In this document: positions 8,442 through 16,898 of the stretch, piece after piece
Position numbering within the stretch: position 1 is the first letter of the stretch
Layout: each line of letters opens with the position of its first letter
Assembly: GCA_964195155.1 (NCBI GenBank)
Contig: CAXMOP010000068.1
Location: 1 to 43,276, forward strand
Length of the DNA: 43,276 nucleotides
Direction: 5' to 3'
Source of the DNA: JACZST01 sp964195155
GTDB lineage: Bacteria; Actinomycetota; Acidimicrobiia; Spongiisociales; UBA5794
Notes under the pieces: model-generated
Told to the model about the DNA's origin: nothing
Seen by the model: the letters and a program-made list of their open reading frames with translations, nothing else
The model's database searches: none
Translations under genes and position numbers: made by a program

Positions 8442-8897
8442 TCAGATCACTTTGCCGTCGTTGGTGTCGATGATGATGGTCACCGGCCCGTCGTTGATGA
8501 GCGACACCTCCATCATCGCCCCGAACCGGCCCTGCTCCACCGCCAACCCATGGGTTTTGATGGCGTCGGCCAGCCTCGCGATCAGGATCTCGGCTTCCTC
8601 AGCCGGTGCGGCTGCGGAGAACGAAGGGCGACGGCCCTTGCGCACCTCGCCGAGCAGGGTGAACTGACTGACGAGCAACACCGCGCCGGCCGCGTCGACC
8701 ACGCTTCGGTTCATCTTCTGATCCTCGTCTGGGAAGATCCGAAGCCCGACGATCTTGTCGGCGAGGGCGTCGGCGTCGCTCACGGTGTCGTTGTCGGCGA
8801 CGCCGGCCAGCACGACGAGACCGAGTTCGATCGCGCCGGTCGTCTCTCCGTCGACCTCGACGCTCGCCTTCCTCACCCGCTGAATCACCGCTCGCAT
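8442..8897 (-). CDS. dtd: D-aminoacyl-tRNA deacylase
   Basis: A 151-residue protein covering the full DTD family. It hydrolyses D-amino acids (and glycine) mischarged on tRNA, in the cytoplasm. The hallmark SQFTL motif (in VSQFTLLGEVRKGRRPSF) and the C-terminal NDGPVT segment, equivalent to the cross-subunit Gly-Pro motif, are both present, as is the N-terminal MRAVIQRVRKASVEV. The ATG at 8897 has a TACGCT box (8906-8911) 8 bases upstream and no Shine-Dalgarno sequence, so a leaderless mRNA is likely. It is divergent from a second tRNA-editing gene 52 bases away. Confidence 0.95.
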   Translation of the reverse strand: MRAVIQRVRKASVEVDGETTGAIELGLVVLAGVADNDTVSDADALADKIVGLRIFPDEDQKMNRSVVDAAGAVLLVSQFTLLGEVRKGRRPSFSAAAPAEEAEILIARLADAIKTHGLAVEQGRFGAMMEVSLINDGPVTIIIDTNDGKVI

Positions 8898-8905
8898 GCG
8901 CGGCG

Positions 8906-8911
8906 AGCGTA
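8906..8911 (-). promoter_or_regulatory. -10 box TACGCT of dtd
   Basis: On the minus strand TACGCT lies 8 bases before the dtd ATG, consistent with a leaderless transcript. Confidence 0.45.
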
Positions 8912-8937
8912 CCGCCGGGATGGTGACGACGTCTCGG

Positions 8938-8943
8938 TAGGCT
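8938..8943 (+). promoter_or_regulatory. -10 box TAGGCT of the YbaK-type gene
   Basis: TAGGCT lies 6 bases before ATG 8950; no ribosome-binding site precedes that start. Confidence 0.45.
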
Positions 8944-8949
8944 CGCCGG

Positions 8950-9444
8950 ATGCCGGCTGACCCACAGGTGATCGCGGCGATTGAATCTGCCGGGGTGCGT
9001 CACGAGATCATGGACATCGATCCCGCACTTGCCGACACCGCCGAGTTCTGCGCGGCCTACGGCATCCCGTTGGAGCGTTCGGCGAATGCCATCCTGGTGG
9101 CGTCGCGCAAGCCCGAAGGCCACAACGCGGTGTGCCTGGTCCTGGCCACGACCCGGCTCGACGTCAACGGCGTTGTTCGCAAGAAGCTCGGAGTGCGCAA
9201 GGTGAGCTTCGCCCCCGCCGGGGTGACCCTCGATCTCACCCGCCAGGAGATCGGCGGCGTTACCGTCTTCGGCCTGCCGGAAGGGCTTCCGGTCTGGGTG
9301 GATTCCCGCGTGTTGGAACCGAATTGGGTGATCATCGGCGCCGGCTCGAGATCGGCCAAGATCAAACTCGACCCGTCGCAGCTCGTCGGCCTCACCGGCT
9401 TCGAGATCGTCGAGGATCTGGCAAAGGTGCCAGCAGGCGCATAG
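8950..9444 (+). CDS. YbaK/EbsC-type aminoacyl-tRNA deacylase
   Basis: A 164-residue single-domain protein of the YbaK/ProX family, which removes wrongly attached amino acids (for example Cys or Ala from tRNA-Pro) or related small substrates. Family features are visible: the ILVASRKPEGHNAVCLVLATTRLDV strands, a conserved Lys in VVRKKLGVRKVSFAP, and the GGVTVFGLP segment with a closing IGAGSRSAKIKLDP strand. Which tRNA it edits cannot be told from the sequence. Start ATG 8950 is supported by the TAGGCT box 6 bases upstream. Divergently paired with dtd. Confidence 0.88.
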   Translation: MPADPQVIAAIESAGVRHEIMDIDPALADTAEFCAAYGIPLERSANAILVASRKPEGHNAVCLVLATTRLDVNGVVRKKLGVRKVSFAPAGVTLDLTRQEIGGVTVFGLPEGLPVWVDSRVLEPNWVIIGAGSRSAKIKLDPSQLVGLTGFEIVEDLAKVPAGA

Positions 9445-9497
9445 CTTCAGCCCGGCCGGCCGGTTCCCGATCCCCTACCGGTGACCGCCCCGCTTCC

Positions 9498-9503
9498 TAC
9501 ACT
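9498..9503 (+). promoter_or_regulatory. -10 box TACACT that decides the DUF368 start
   Basis: TACACT lies inside the longest possible reading frame (GTG 9481) and ends 7 bases before the in-frame GTG at 9511. This argues for a leaderless start at 9511 rather than 9481. Confidence 0.5.
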
Positions 9504-9510
9504 CAGATCC

Positions 9511-10443
9511 GTGTTTCGCGAGATCCCCGCCTCCATCGTCCGTGGCTTCCTGATGGGCGCCGCCGACATCGTCCCCGGGGTGTCCGGCGGCACGATCGCC
9601 CTCGTCCTTGGCATCTACGAGCGGGTCGTGGCGTCGATCCGCGCCGGCAGCTCGGCAATCGGCGCGATGGTTCGCCTCGACTCCGCCAAGACCAAGGAGT
9701 GGCTGAAGAAGGTGGACTGGAGCTTCATCCTGCCCCTCGGCGCGGGGATCCTGGTGGCCATCGTGATGCTGGCTTCGGCGCTCGAACGGCTGCTACACGA
9801 CTATCCGGAAGTGATGGCGGCGATGTTCCTCGGCCTCGTCGCCGGCTCCGCGGTCATCGCCTGGAGGTTGCTCACGGTGCGCGATACACGGCGAGTGCTG
9901 ATCATGATCGGCGTCGGCATCGCAGTCTTCGCCTTCATCGGGCTGACCGAGGGCACCTCGGCAGAGACCGCGTCCCAGCTTGCGGAACCCGCGCTGTGGG
10001 CGTTCTTCGCCTCGGGGGCAATCGCCATTTGCGCCATGATCCTTCCCGGGATCAGCGGGTCGTTCATCCTGGTCATGCTCGGCATGTACGGAGCGGTACT
10101 TGGGGCGGTCACCAGCCGGGACCTCCCCAGCCTCGGCGTGTTCATGCTCGGCGCGATCATCGGGCTGGCGCTGTTCTCCCAGGTATTGCACCGGGCACTG
10201 CGCGATCACTACAACACGGTGATGGCGGTGCTGATCGGTCTCATGATCGGGTCGCTGCGGGTGCTGTGGCCGTGGCCACTCGGCGTGGACAGCACCGCGT
10301 TGGGCGCTCCGGACAAGGATCTGCCGGCGGCACTGGTCGCCGCCGTCCTGGCGTTCGCGGTCGTTCTCGGCATTGACGCCATCAGCCGCCGCATCGGCCA
10401 CCGGAGCACCGCAGACGAGGTCGAAGAGCTCACCGCGGAGTAG
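9511..10443 (+). CDS. DUF368 membrane protein (polyprenyl-phosphate transporter family)
   Basis: A 310-residue integral membrane protein with about eight hydrophobic segments. The two halves each carry the family's inverted-repeat signature, GAADIVPGVSGGT near the N-terminus and AMILPGISGSF in the middle. DUF368 proteins (PopT) have been implicated in returning undecaprenyl phosphate across the membrane for cell-wall synthesis; assigning that role here is by family only. GTG 9511 is preferred to GTG 9481 because of the TACACT box between them. The preceding gene ends 66 bases upstream and a promoter of its own makes it independent. Confidence 0.88.
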   Translation: MFREIPASIVRGFLMGAADIVPGVSGGTIALVLGIYERVVASIRAGSSAIGAMVRLDSAKTKEWLKKVDWSFILPLGAGILVAIVMLASALERLLHDYPEVMAAMFLGLVAGSAVIAWRLLTVRDTRRVLIMIGVGIAVFAFIGLTEGTSAETASQLAEPALWAFFASGAIAICAMILPGISGSFILVMLGMYGAVLGAVTSRDLPSLGVFMLGAIIGLALFSQVLHRALRDHYNTVMAVLIGLMIGSLRVLWPWPLGVDSTALGAPDKDLPAALVAAVLAFAVVLGIDAISRRIGHRSTADEVEELTAE

Positions 10444-10527
10444 CCCGAGCCGGAGAATTCGACGTTCTTCGGTGTGTCTATGGTGGCCCGGCAGCAGCTT
10501 CCAGCTTTCCCAAGGAGGGAACCCGCG

Positions 10528-10863
10528 ATGGCGCAGTACATGATGGTCTACAAGGGTGAGGCCACCGATATGGCAGACATGACGGAGGAGCAAGGCGCCG
10601 AGGTGATGGCGAAGTGGGGCGCTTGGATGGAGAAGATCGGTCCGGCACTCACCGACGTCGGTACGCCGTTCGGCGCGGCCAGCTCCCTGGTCGACGATGG
10701 GAGCATGGGCACCGCGCACTCGCTGACCGGCTACTCGATCGTCGAGGCGGCCGACCTGGACTCGGCCCGGGTCCTTGCCGACGGCCATCCATATCTCAGC
10801 GAAGGCAAGGGCGACTACGCCGTCGATATCTACGAAATGATGCCGGTCCCCTTCCAGGAGTGA
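10528..10863 (+). CDS. YCII-related domain protein
   Basis: A 111-residue protein resembling the YCII/DGPF family of small alpha-beta barrel proteins: an N-terminal AQYMMVYKGE strand, a helix with MTEEQGAEVMAKWGAWMEKIG, and a C-terminal LADGHPYLSEGKGDYAVDIYEMMPV strand containing the family's G-H-P-Y. The catalytic role of most members is unknown; some act as dehydrochlorinase-like or muconolactone-isomerase-like enzymes. AAGGAGGG at 10512-10519 places the start at ATG 10528 rather than at the upstream in-frame start 10474. A possible -10 box TATGGT lies at 10479-10484. Confidence 0.82.
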   Translation: MAQYMMVYKGEATDMADMTEEQGAEVMAKWGAWMEKIGPALTDVGTPFGAASSLVDDGSMGTAHSLTGYSIVEAADLDSARVLADGHPYLSEGKGDYAVDIYEMMPVPFQE

Positions 10864-10939
10864 CCGCAACGCGTCCCTGATCCGCCCCACTGCCCGCGAG
10901 ACGCGTCGAGCAATCTGAACCGGCGGTCGAACCTCGACC

Positions 10940-10973
10940 GGTCCTTATGTTTGTTATATCGGGTATAAGGACC
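10940..10973. promoter_or_regulatory. possible HipB operator region
   Basis: A perfect 9-bp inverted repeat GGTCCTTAT (10940-10948) / ATAAGGACC (10965-10973) lies in an AT-rich island, and TATATCGG occurs at 10955-10962 and again at 10996-11003, 41 bases apart. Such repeats upstream of a hipB-like gene fit an autoregulatory operator, but binding is inferred. Confidence 0.4.
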
Positions 10974-11093
10974 CTTTCGACGCAATAACGTCTACTATAT
11001 CGGTAGTTCTATGGAGTCGCGCGGAGACACGCAGAGTTAAATCTATGACCGATAAGATCTTCATTACGCACGATATTGCCCATCAACATGTAC

Positions 11094-11099
11094 TATACT
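11094..11099 (+). promoter_or_regulatory. -10 box TATACT of hipBA
   Basis: TATACT ends 7 bases before the second in-frame ATG (11107). The first ATG at 11101 would lie upstream of the expected transcript start, so 11107 is the likely start. Confidence 0.6.
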
Positions 11100-11106
11100 G
11101 ATGTTT

Positions 11107-11424
11107 ATGGAACCTTCTTGGTCCAACTCGGCGATCCTCGGGGAACTCGGGCGACGCCTGCGACGAGAGCGTCTCAACCGCAACATGACCCAGCAGGGAT
11201 TGGCCGATAACAGTGGACTCTCCAGATCTACCGTCGCCAAGGTTGAGGACGGTGACAACTTCTCCATGGAAACCCTCATCCGAATGCTGCGGACGTTCGA
11301 ACTGGTGGACCGGCTCGACGCGCTCCTTCCGGAACCCCCCCTGAGCCCTCTCCAGCTTGCCCGGCTCAAGGGGAAGGAGCGCCAGCGCGCCAGCGGAAAT
11401 CGCTCCCGGGAACGCGGGAAGTAG
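11107..11424 (+). CDS. hipB: HipB-like antitoxin (XRE-family DNA-binding protein)
   Basis: A 105-residue protein with an N-terminal helix-turn-helix of the Cro/C1 type: GELGRRLRRERLNRNMTQQGLADNSGLSRSTVAKVEDGDNFSMETLIRMLRTF (written here only to show its extent is about residues 12-64). In HipBA systems the antitoxin binds the kinase HipA and represses the operon. The basic C-terminal tail (KGKERQRASGNRSRERGK) is unlike the classic short HipB tail. It is followed after 7 bases by hipA and preceded by AT-rich DNA with inverted and direct repeats that could be its operators. The start at 11107 follows from the TATACT box. Confidence 0.88.
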   Translation: MEPSWSNSAILGELGRRLRRERLNRNMTQQGLADNSGLSRSTVAKVEDGDNFSMETLIRMLRTFELVDRLDALLPEPPLSPLQLARLKGKERQRASGNRSRERGK

Positions 11425-11431
11425 CGGTCTC

Positions 11432-12736
11432 TTGGCACCCCAGTCCTTTGTCGCTCAAGTCACCCTCTGGGACCGTCAGATCGGAGCCGTCGCTTGGGAC
11501 GACGAACGCAGCCTCGGGTTCTTCGAATACGAACCGGATTTCGCGCGAGCGGGTTTGCCGGTCGCCCCATTCACGATGCCTCTCGAGCCACGCATCTTCA
11601 GCTTCCCGCAGCTCAGTCTCGAGACATACCACGGCCTGCCCGGCATGCTGGCTGACTCCCTGCCGGACCGATTCGGGAACATCCTCATCGACGAGTGGCT
11701 CAGTCGACAGGGACGGGATCGATCGACATTCAATCCCGTCGAGCAACTCTGCTATGTGGGGAACCGGGGGATGGGCGCACTGGAGTATCGACCAGCGCTC
11801 CGCGGTCGCGGCGGGTCCGGGCACGTTCATGTCGATGAGTTGGCGGACCTCGCCGCCGAGATACTCGCGGGGCGCGACGATCTTCGGAGCGAGCTCGACG
11901 ACAACGGCTTGGAGGACCTGCTCCAGGTTGGGACCTCGGCCGGCGGTGCTCGCCCCAAAGCCATCATCGCCTGGAACCCGGCCACTGGCGAGATCCGCTC
12001 AGGTCAGGTCCCGGCTCCTCAAGGATTCCAGTACTGGCTGTTGAAGTTCGACGGCGTCCGCCGCGATGATCGTGGACTGGCGGACCCGGAGGGGTACGGC
12101 CGCATCGAATATGGATACCACCTCATGGCGGTAGACGCGGGAATCTCCATGACCGAGGCGCGCCTCGAGGTCGACCGGGCCGGTCGAGCACACTTCATGA
12201 CCCGCCGCTTTGATCGGACTCCCGACGGCCGCAAGGTGCACATGCAGTCGCTGTCCGCCCTCCGCCACTTCGACTTCAACCGTACCGGCGCCTACTCCTA
12301 CGAGGATGCATTCTCGACTACCCAGGGTCTGGCAATTCCGCCGGTGGCGATCGATCAGCTCTATCGCAGGATGCTCTTCAACGTCGTTGCTCGCAACCAG
12401 GACGACCACACCAAGAACATCGCGTATTTGATGGACGAGTCGGGACGATGGCAGCTCGCGCCGGCGTTTGACATCATCTGGGCCTACAACCCCCGGGGCC
12501 GATGGACCGATCACCACCAGATGACCATCAATGGAAAACGCGACGATTTCACTCGCTCGGACCTCACGGTCGTGGGAGACAAGATCGGGATCCGCGATCC
12601 CGCGTCGATCCTCGACGAGATAGTCACCGTCGTCGGGCGATGGCGCGTCTACTCCGACAAGGCGGGGGTGACCGCCGAGCATCGGGATCGCATTGCCGCC
12701 ACACACCGGCTTCGGTTCTCGTCACACCACCCGTGA
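11432..12736 (+). CDS. hipA: HipA-like serine/threonine kinase toxin
   Basis: A 434-residue HipA-family kinase. The N-terminal subdomain (FVAQVTLWDRQIGAVAW) and core kinase are intact: GTSAGGARPKAII for nucleotide binding, the catalytic loop NQDDHTKN (322-329) and the metal-binding Asp347 in APAFDIIW, equivalent to a DFG motif. HipA toxins phosphorylate aminoacyl-tRNA synthetases such as GltX and cause growth arrest; the substrate here is unknown. The frame stays open upstream to 11357, but family members begin just before the FVAQVTLW segment, so TTG 11432 is chosen; GGGAAG lies about 10 bases before it. No disabling change is seen, so the toxin is probably active and held by HipB. Confidence 0.9.
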   Translation: MAPQSFVAQVTLWDRQIGAVAWDDERSLGFFEYEPDFARAGLPVAPFTMPLEPRIFSFPQLSLETYHGLPGMLADSLPDRFGNILIDEWLSRQGRDRSTFNPVEQLCYVGNRGMGALEYRPALRGRGGSGHVHVDELADLAAEILAGRDDLRSELDDNGLEDLLQVGTSAGGARPKAIIAWNPATGEIRSGQVPAPQGFQYWLLKFDGVRRDDRGLADPEGYGRIEYGYHLMAVDAGISMTEARLEVDRAGRAHFMTRRFDRTPDGRKVHMQSLSALRHFDFNRTGAYSYEDAFSTTQGLAIPPVAIDQLYRRMLFNVVARNQDDHTKNIAYLMDESGRWQLAPAFDIIWAYNPRGRWTDHHQMTINGKRDDFTRSDLTVVGDKIGIRDPASILDEIVTVVGRWRVYSDKAGVTAEHRDRIAATHRLRFSSHHP

Positions 12737-12762
12737 GCGTTCCCGCCAGCAATACTGGGGGC

Positions 12763-13155
12763 GTGACCGATCGCAATGTCCTCGGCGGCGACCTCGAGCC
12801 CTGCGGAACCGATCCGATGACCGGATTCTTCCGCGACGGCTCATGTCACACCGACGATCGAGACGCCGGCAGTCACACGGTGTGCGCAGTCGTCACCCGG
12901 GAGTTTCTGGATCACCAACGCGACATCGGGAACGACCTGTCTACGGCGATGCCGCAATACCACTTCCCGGGCCTGGTGCCCGGTGACCGATGGTGCGTGA
13001 CCGCCCGCAATTGGCTCCGCGCCCACCACGACGGAGTCGCGGCCCCGGTGGTCCTGGCCTCCACGCATGAACGCGTGCTCAAGGTGGTCCGGCTCGAAGC
13101 GCTGAAGGAAAACGCCGTCGACGTACCATCCGACCCGAGCTCGCTCGAGGCCTAG
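12763..13155 (+). CDS. DUF2237 family protein
   Basis: A 130-residue protein of the DUF2237 family, recognised from NVLGGDLEPCGTDPMTGFFRDG near the N-terminus, CHTDDRDAGSHTVCAVVT, and the C-terminal PGLVPGDRWCVTARNW followed by APVVLASTHERVL. Several Cys and the family's conserved Asp and His residues are kept, but no function has been established for the family. GTG 12763 begins just before the conserved region; GTG 12733, which overlaps the hipA stop as GTGA, is also possible and would add ten residues. It is not a known part of HipBA systems, so its adjacency may be chance. Confidence 0.8.
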   Translation: MTDRNVLGGDLEPCGTDPMTGFFRDGSCHTDDRDAGSHTVCAVVTREFLDHQRDIGNDLSTAMPQYHFPGLVPGDRWCVTARNWLRAHHDGVAAPVVLASTHERVLKVVRLEALKENAVDVPSDPSSLEA

Positions 13156-13263
13156 GACGGCGTTGACCAATGACGAGTGCCCTGAGCCGCCGCTCCCTGA
13201 GTCTTGCAGTGAATCGGTTTCTGTAGTCAGCGACCGCACGCTGGAGGATTGCTCAACACCCTC

Positions 13264-14391
13264 CTAAACGACGCCGTCTGCGTGGAGCCCAGCGATCTCG
13301 TCCGCGGCAAATCCCGCATCCGAGAGTACGGCGTCGGTGTCCTGGCCCGGGCTCGGCGCCGAACGGAGTTCTCCGGGGATGTCGCGGTCGAAGCGGGGCG
13401 CAGGAGCCGGGAGCGGATAGGCGCCGTCGTCGGCAAACACGCCGCGCACACGGTTCGCCTCATGGAGCGGCGCCTCGCTCATGTCGAGCACCGGGGTAAC
13501 GCACCCGTCGGATCCGGCGAACACCTCCTCCCACTCGATCATCGTGCGACTGGCGAACACCTCAGCCAGGCGGTCACGCAATTCGGGCCACCGACCACGG
13601 TCGAGCCGATCCGGCAGGTCGCCTTCGGCGAGCCCGAGGCCGTCGATCAGCGCTGCGTAGAACTGGGGCTCCAGCGCCCCCACCGCTACGTGCCTGCCGT
13701 CGCTGGTCGCGTAGGTCGTGTAGAACGGGGCCCCTCCATCGAGCAGGTTGCCGGCTCGCCCCGGCTGCCAGGCACCGGTCCCGAGCATCTCATAGAACGG
13801 GCTCATCAGCGACGCCGCACCGTCCACCATCGCCGCCTCAACCACCCGCCCTCCCGACCGATCGCGGTCAACCAGCGCACCAAGCAGCCCCGCCACCAGG
13901 TACATGGCGCCCCCGCCGTAGTCCCCGATGAGGTTCAGCGGCGGAATCGGTTGTGCCGCAACCCCGATGGCTTCGAGGGCACCGGTGAGCCCGATGTAGT
14001 TGATGTCGTGGCCGGCCATCATCGCGTTCGGTCCGTTGCGGCCCCATCCCGTCATGCGCCCGTAGATGAGGTCCGCGTTGACCGCGAAGCAGTCGTCGGG
14101 GCCGACGCCGAGTCGTTCAACCACGCCGGGACGGAATCCTTCGATGAGGGCATCGGCGCCCGCGACAAGACGCAGCAGCGTCATCGGGCCGTGCCGGTGT
14201 TTGAGGTCGATCGCCACCGAGCGCTTTCCTCGTCCCACCGCTCCCAACATGACGTCCGGCTGGGAGGGTCCCACCGGACGATCGACGAGGATCACTCCGG
14301 CACCCATCCCGGCCAGGATCATGCCGGCGAACGGGACCGGGCCAAGCCCGGCGAGCTCGACAACGGTGATCCCCTGGAGTGGCCCGCTCAC
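13264..14391 (-). CDS. mcr: alpha-methylacyl-CoA racemase (class III CoA-transferase family)
   Basis: A 375-residue protein of the CaiB/BaiF fold that interconverts R and S 2-methylacyl-CoA thioesters, needed to degrade branched-chain lipids and sterol side chains. The catalytic positions of mycobacterial MCR fall at matching places: His128 in AGHDINYIGLTGAL, Asp157 in GDYGGGAMYL and Glu241 in VGALEPQFY. The N-terminal GPLQGITVVELAGLGPVPFAGMILA is typical of the racemase group. GTG 14391 overlaps the sbcC stop (GTGA), so this metabolic gene is translationally coupled to a DNA-repair operon, which is odd. It is convergent with the DUF2237 gene. Confidence 0.9.
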   Translation of the reverse strand: MSGPLQGITVVELAGLGPVPFAGMILAGMGAGVILVDRPVGPSQPDVMLGAVGRGKRSVAIDLKHRHGPMTLLRLVAGADALIEGFRPGVVERLGVGPDDCFAVNADLIYGRMTGWGRNGPNAMMAGHDINYIGLTGALEAIGVAAQPIPPLNLIGDYGGGAMYLVAGLLGALVDRDRSGGRVVEAAMVDGAASLMSPFYEMLGTGAWQPGRAGNLLDGGAPFYTTYATSDGRHVAVGALEPQFYAALIDGLGLAEGDLPDRLDRGRWPELRDRLAEVFASRTMIEWEEVFAGSDGCVTPVLDMSEAPLHEANRVRGVFADDGAYPLPAPAPRFDRDIPGELRSAPSPGQDTDAVLSDAGFAADEIAGLHADGVV

Positions 14392-16898
14392 GCGCTGAGC
14401 ACTCGGGTGTCGCCCGTCGTCGGGTTTCGGTCGAGCTCGATGAGGTCCTCGACCCGATGCCGAAGCTCGGGTACGTGGCTGACCACCACGACAAGCCGGG
14501 ATCCGTCCTCGCTCACCAGCGACTCGATTCCCTCCATCGCCAGGTCGAGATGCTCCGGATCCAGGGTGCCGAAGCCTTCGTCAAGGAAGAACGCGTCGAG
14601 CCTGCCGCCTCCCCTGGCGACAATCTCGGCAAGGGCCAGGGCCAGGCCGAGTGACGCGAGAAACGTCTCTCCCCCCGAGAGACTGTCGGCCTTGCGGACG
14701 GTATCGGCGCTGGTGAGGTCGACGATGTCGAACGCTCCGTCATCGGTGAACCGATAGCGCCCATTGGTGAGGCGCTGGAAGTGGTCGCTGCCGAGCTCGG
14801 CGAGATGGCGGCGCTCGTCGTCGAGCAGAAAGCGGACGAAACGTGCATCGGTCAGGTCGCCGGCGAGAGCCTGGTAGGTCTTCATCGCGGCGACATGGGT
14901 GTCGCGGCGCGCAACTTCCTCCGCTCTTCCCTCGAGCTGCTGATCGGCGCGCGTGATTTCCTCCCGGAGCACTTCCACCCGCGAACGCAGGCCGGCGAGC
15001 GCCTCATCGAACGAACCGGTGATCCCGGCCTCGATGAGCAGCGCTTCCAAAGCCTTCTGCTGGTCCTCGGCCACCGATTCTGCCTGCTCCCGCCGCTTCC
15101 TGGCATCGTGAAGCGCCTGCTCCACGATGGCGCGGAGGATCACTGCGGCCTCCGCAACCGCCTCGGCGCCGTCGCCGATCGACGGGGCATCATCGACGCG
15201 GGCCGCGACACCTGCCAGGACGACCCTGAGATCGGCGAGACGTTTATTAGCGGCTTGCTCGGCCGCGATCGCCGTGTCGTGATCCGCTCTGGCTCGATCC
15301 CGCGCAACAGCCGCCGCATCCATCGCCGATGCGGCCCCGGCCAGCTCGTCTCGGAGGGCCGCAACGGCGCCGTCGACGTCTCTCGAGGCGAGCAGCGAGA
15401 TCAGTTCGCCGCTGGTGGTGGTTGCGGCCTCCGATGCCTTGCTGAGGTGCTCCTCGAAATCCTCTACCGCAAATTCCGCCTCGGTCTTGCGACGCGTCGC
15501 ATCTTCCTGCGCGGTTTTCGCCGACGCAAGAGCACCGGAGGCAGTCGTGTTTGCCTCCTCGCTCTTGGTCCGCCGGTCGCGAGCCGCCTGGACCAAGGCG
15601 AGGGCGGCGTCGACGTCTGCTCCGTCGTCCGGCCCCTCCGGGATGCGCGGAACCGGCTGCTCGCACACCGGGCACGGCTCGCCCTCGTGTAGCTCCCGGC
15701 GCAGTGAGGCGGCCATGTCGGTGTGAACCGCCTCGTGATAGGCACCCTCAGCGGCGACGAGCGCTGCTGTGCCCTCCGCCAGCACTATTTCGGCCTTGCC
15801 GGCCTCCCGCTCGGCGAGCGCGACGCGGTCACCCTGGCCGGCTGCCTCGGCAGCGGCCTGTTGCCGGCGATCGCTGCCGCGCCCCAACGCTTGCTCCGCG
15901 TCGGCCACTGCGGCGGTTCGCTGCTCTGCTGTTGCGAGGAGTGTCGTGGCGGCGTCGAGCGTCTCGCGGCTCGCCGCCGCGTCGCCGGCACGCCGTTCGG
16001 CAGCTTCGACGTCTGACCTGGCCTGCTCGACGAGGCGCGCCGCAGCGGACCGTCGCTCTACCGCTCCGAGGGCGGCCGACACGGTCGCTTTCAGCTCATC
16101 ATCGTTCGGGAACCCCTCGCCGGCTTTTCGCAGCTCCTCGAGCGTCTGATCCGCGGCGCGTTGCTCGGCTGAAGCGGACTCGATTCCGCTGCTCAGTTCG
16201 CGCACGGTCGGCTCGATCTTTTCCATGGAGGCCAATCGGCTCTCGTCCTCGGCGAACGCTTCCTTGCGCGTCGCGGTGGCGGCCTCCAGCTCGGCGAGGT
16301 GCCGGACGGTCACCGTGGCCTTCTCGGCTTCGATCTCGGCCTCCCTGGCATGCTCTTTGGCAACGGTGCGCATCCGGTCGATGCGGTCGTGTCCGAAGAC
16401 TCCCTTGAGCACCTTGTCTCGCTCGGCGGGGCGGGCGGTGAGGAATTCGGTAAACCGGCCCTGGGCGAGCAACACCGAGCGGCCAAACGCATCGAAGTCG
16501 AGGCCGAGCAACTCGGCGACCCTGGTGGTGACCTCGACCTCGCCGGTGATTTGGTCGAGCTTATCTGCGCCCTCGGTGTCGTCCTCCAGCCGGTAGAGCG
16601 CGTGCTGGCTCGCCCCCTTCCTGCGCAGCATCCGCTGGACCTCCCACACCTCCCCATCGACGGTGAATCGGAAGGCGACCGCGGCGTTGTCTGCTCGCTG
16701 GTGGATCAGCGCCTTGGTGCCCCTGCCGATCGTCGCGGTGCGGCCGTACAGGGCGAACGACACGGCGTCCAGGATGGTGGATTTGCCGCTCCCGATTGGG
16801 CCGACGATGCCGACCAGGCGCCGGTCGCGAAAGTCGAAGGCCGCCTCGTCGCCGAAGTAGGACCGGAAGTTGCGGAGCCTGAGCTCAACCGGGCGCAC
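14388..16898 (-). CDS. sbcC: SbcC/Rad50-type SMC-like ATPase
   Basis: An 836-residue Rad50-like ATPase, partner of the SbcD/Mre11 nuclease in opening and trimming DNA ends. Walker A GPIGSGKST (33-41) near the N-terminus, a long coiled coil rich in Ala, Glu and Arg, a zinc-hook CPVC (Cys409 and Cys412), a second coiled coil, the ABC signature LSGGE (740-744), Walker B FFLDEGFGTLD (Asp773, Glu774) and a closing VVVVSHVPEL. It is shorter than E. coli SbcC (about 1050) because the coiled coil is shorter. GTG 16898 overlaps the sbcD end by 14 bases. Confidence 0.95.
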   Translation of the reverse strand: MRPVELRLRNFRSYFGDEAAFDFRDRRLVGIVGPIGSGKSTILDAVSFALYGRTATIGRGTKALIHQRADNAAVAFRFTVDGEVWEVQRMLRRKGASQHALYRLEDDTEGADKLDQITGEVEVTTRVAELLGLDFDAFGRSVLLAQGRFTEFLTARPAERDKVLKGVFGHDRIDRMRTVAKEHAREAEIEAEKATVTVRHLAELEAATATRKEAFAEDESRLASMEKIEPTVRELSSGIESASAEQRAADQTLEELRKAGEGFPNDDELKATVSAALGAVERRSAAARLVEQARSDVEAAERRAGDAAASRETLDAATTLLATAEQRTAAVADAEQALGRGSDRRQQAAAEAAGQGDRVALAEREAGKAEIVLAEGTAALVAAEGAYHEAVHTDMAASLRRELHEGEPCPVCEQPVPRIPEGPDDGADVDAALALVQAARDRRTKSEEANTTASGALASAKTAQEDATRRKTEAEFAVEDFEEHLSKASEAATTTSGELISLLASRDVDGAVAALRDELAGAASAMDAAAVARDRARADHDTAIAAEQAANKRLADLRVVLAGVAARVDDAPSIGDGAEAVAEAAVILRAIVEQALHDARKRREQAESVAEDQQKALEALLIEAGITGSFDEALAGLRSRVEVLREEITRADQQLEGRAEEVARRDTHVAAMKTYQALAGDLTDARFVRFLLDDERRHLAELGSDHFQRLTNGRYRFTDDGAFDIVDLTSADTVRKADSLSGGETFLASLGLALALAEIVARGGGRLDAFFLDEGFGTLDPEHLDLAMEGIESLVSEDGSRLVVVVSHVPELRHRVEDLIELDRNPTTGDTRVLSA

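Noticed and set aside
9793..10890. 365-codon minus-strand open frame
   Set aside because: Antisense to the DUF368 and YCII genes; His/Arg/Asp-rich composition typical of shadow frames.
13249..14757. 502-codon plus-strand open frame
   Set aside because: Antisense to mcr and the end of sbcC; no motif.
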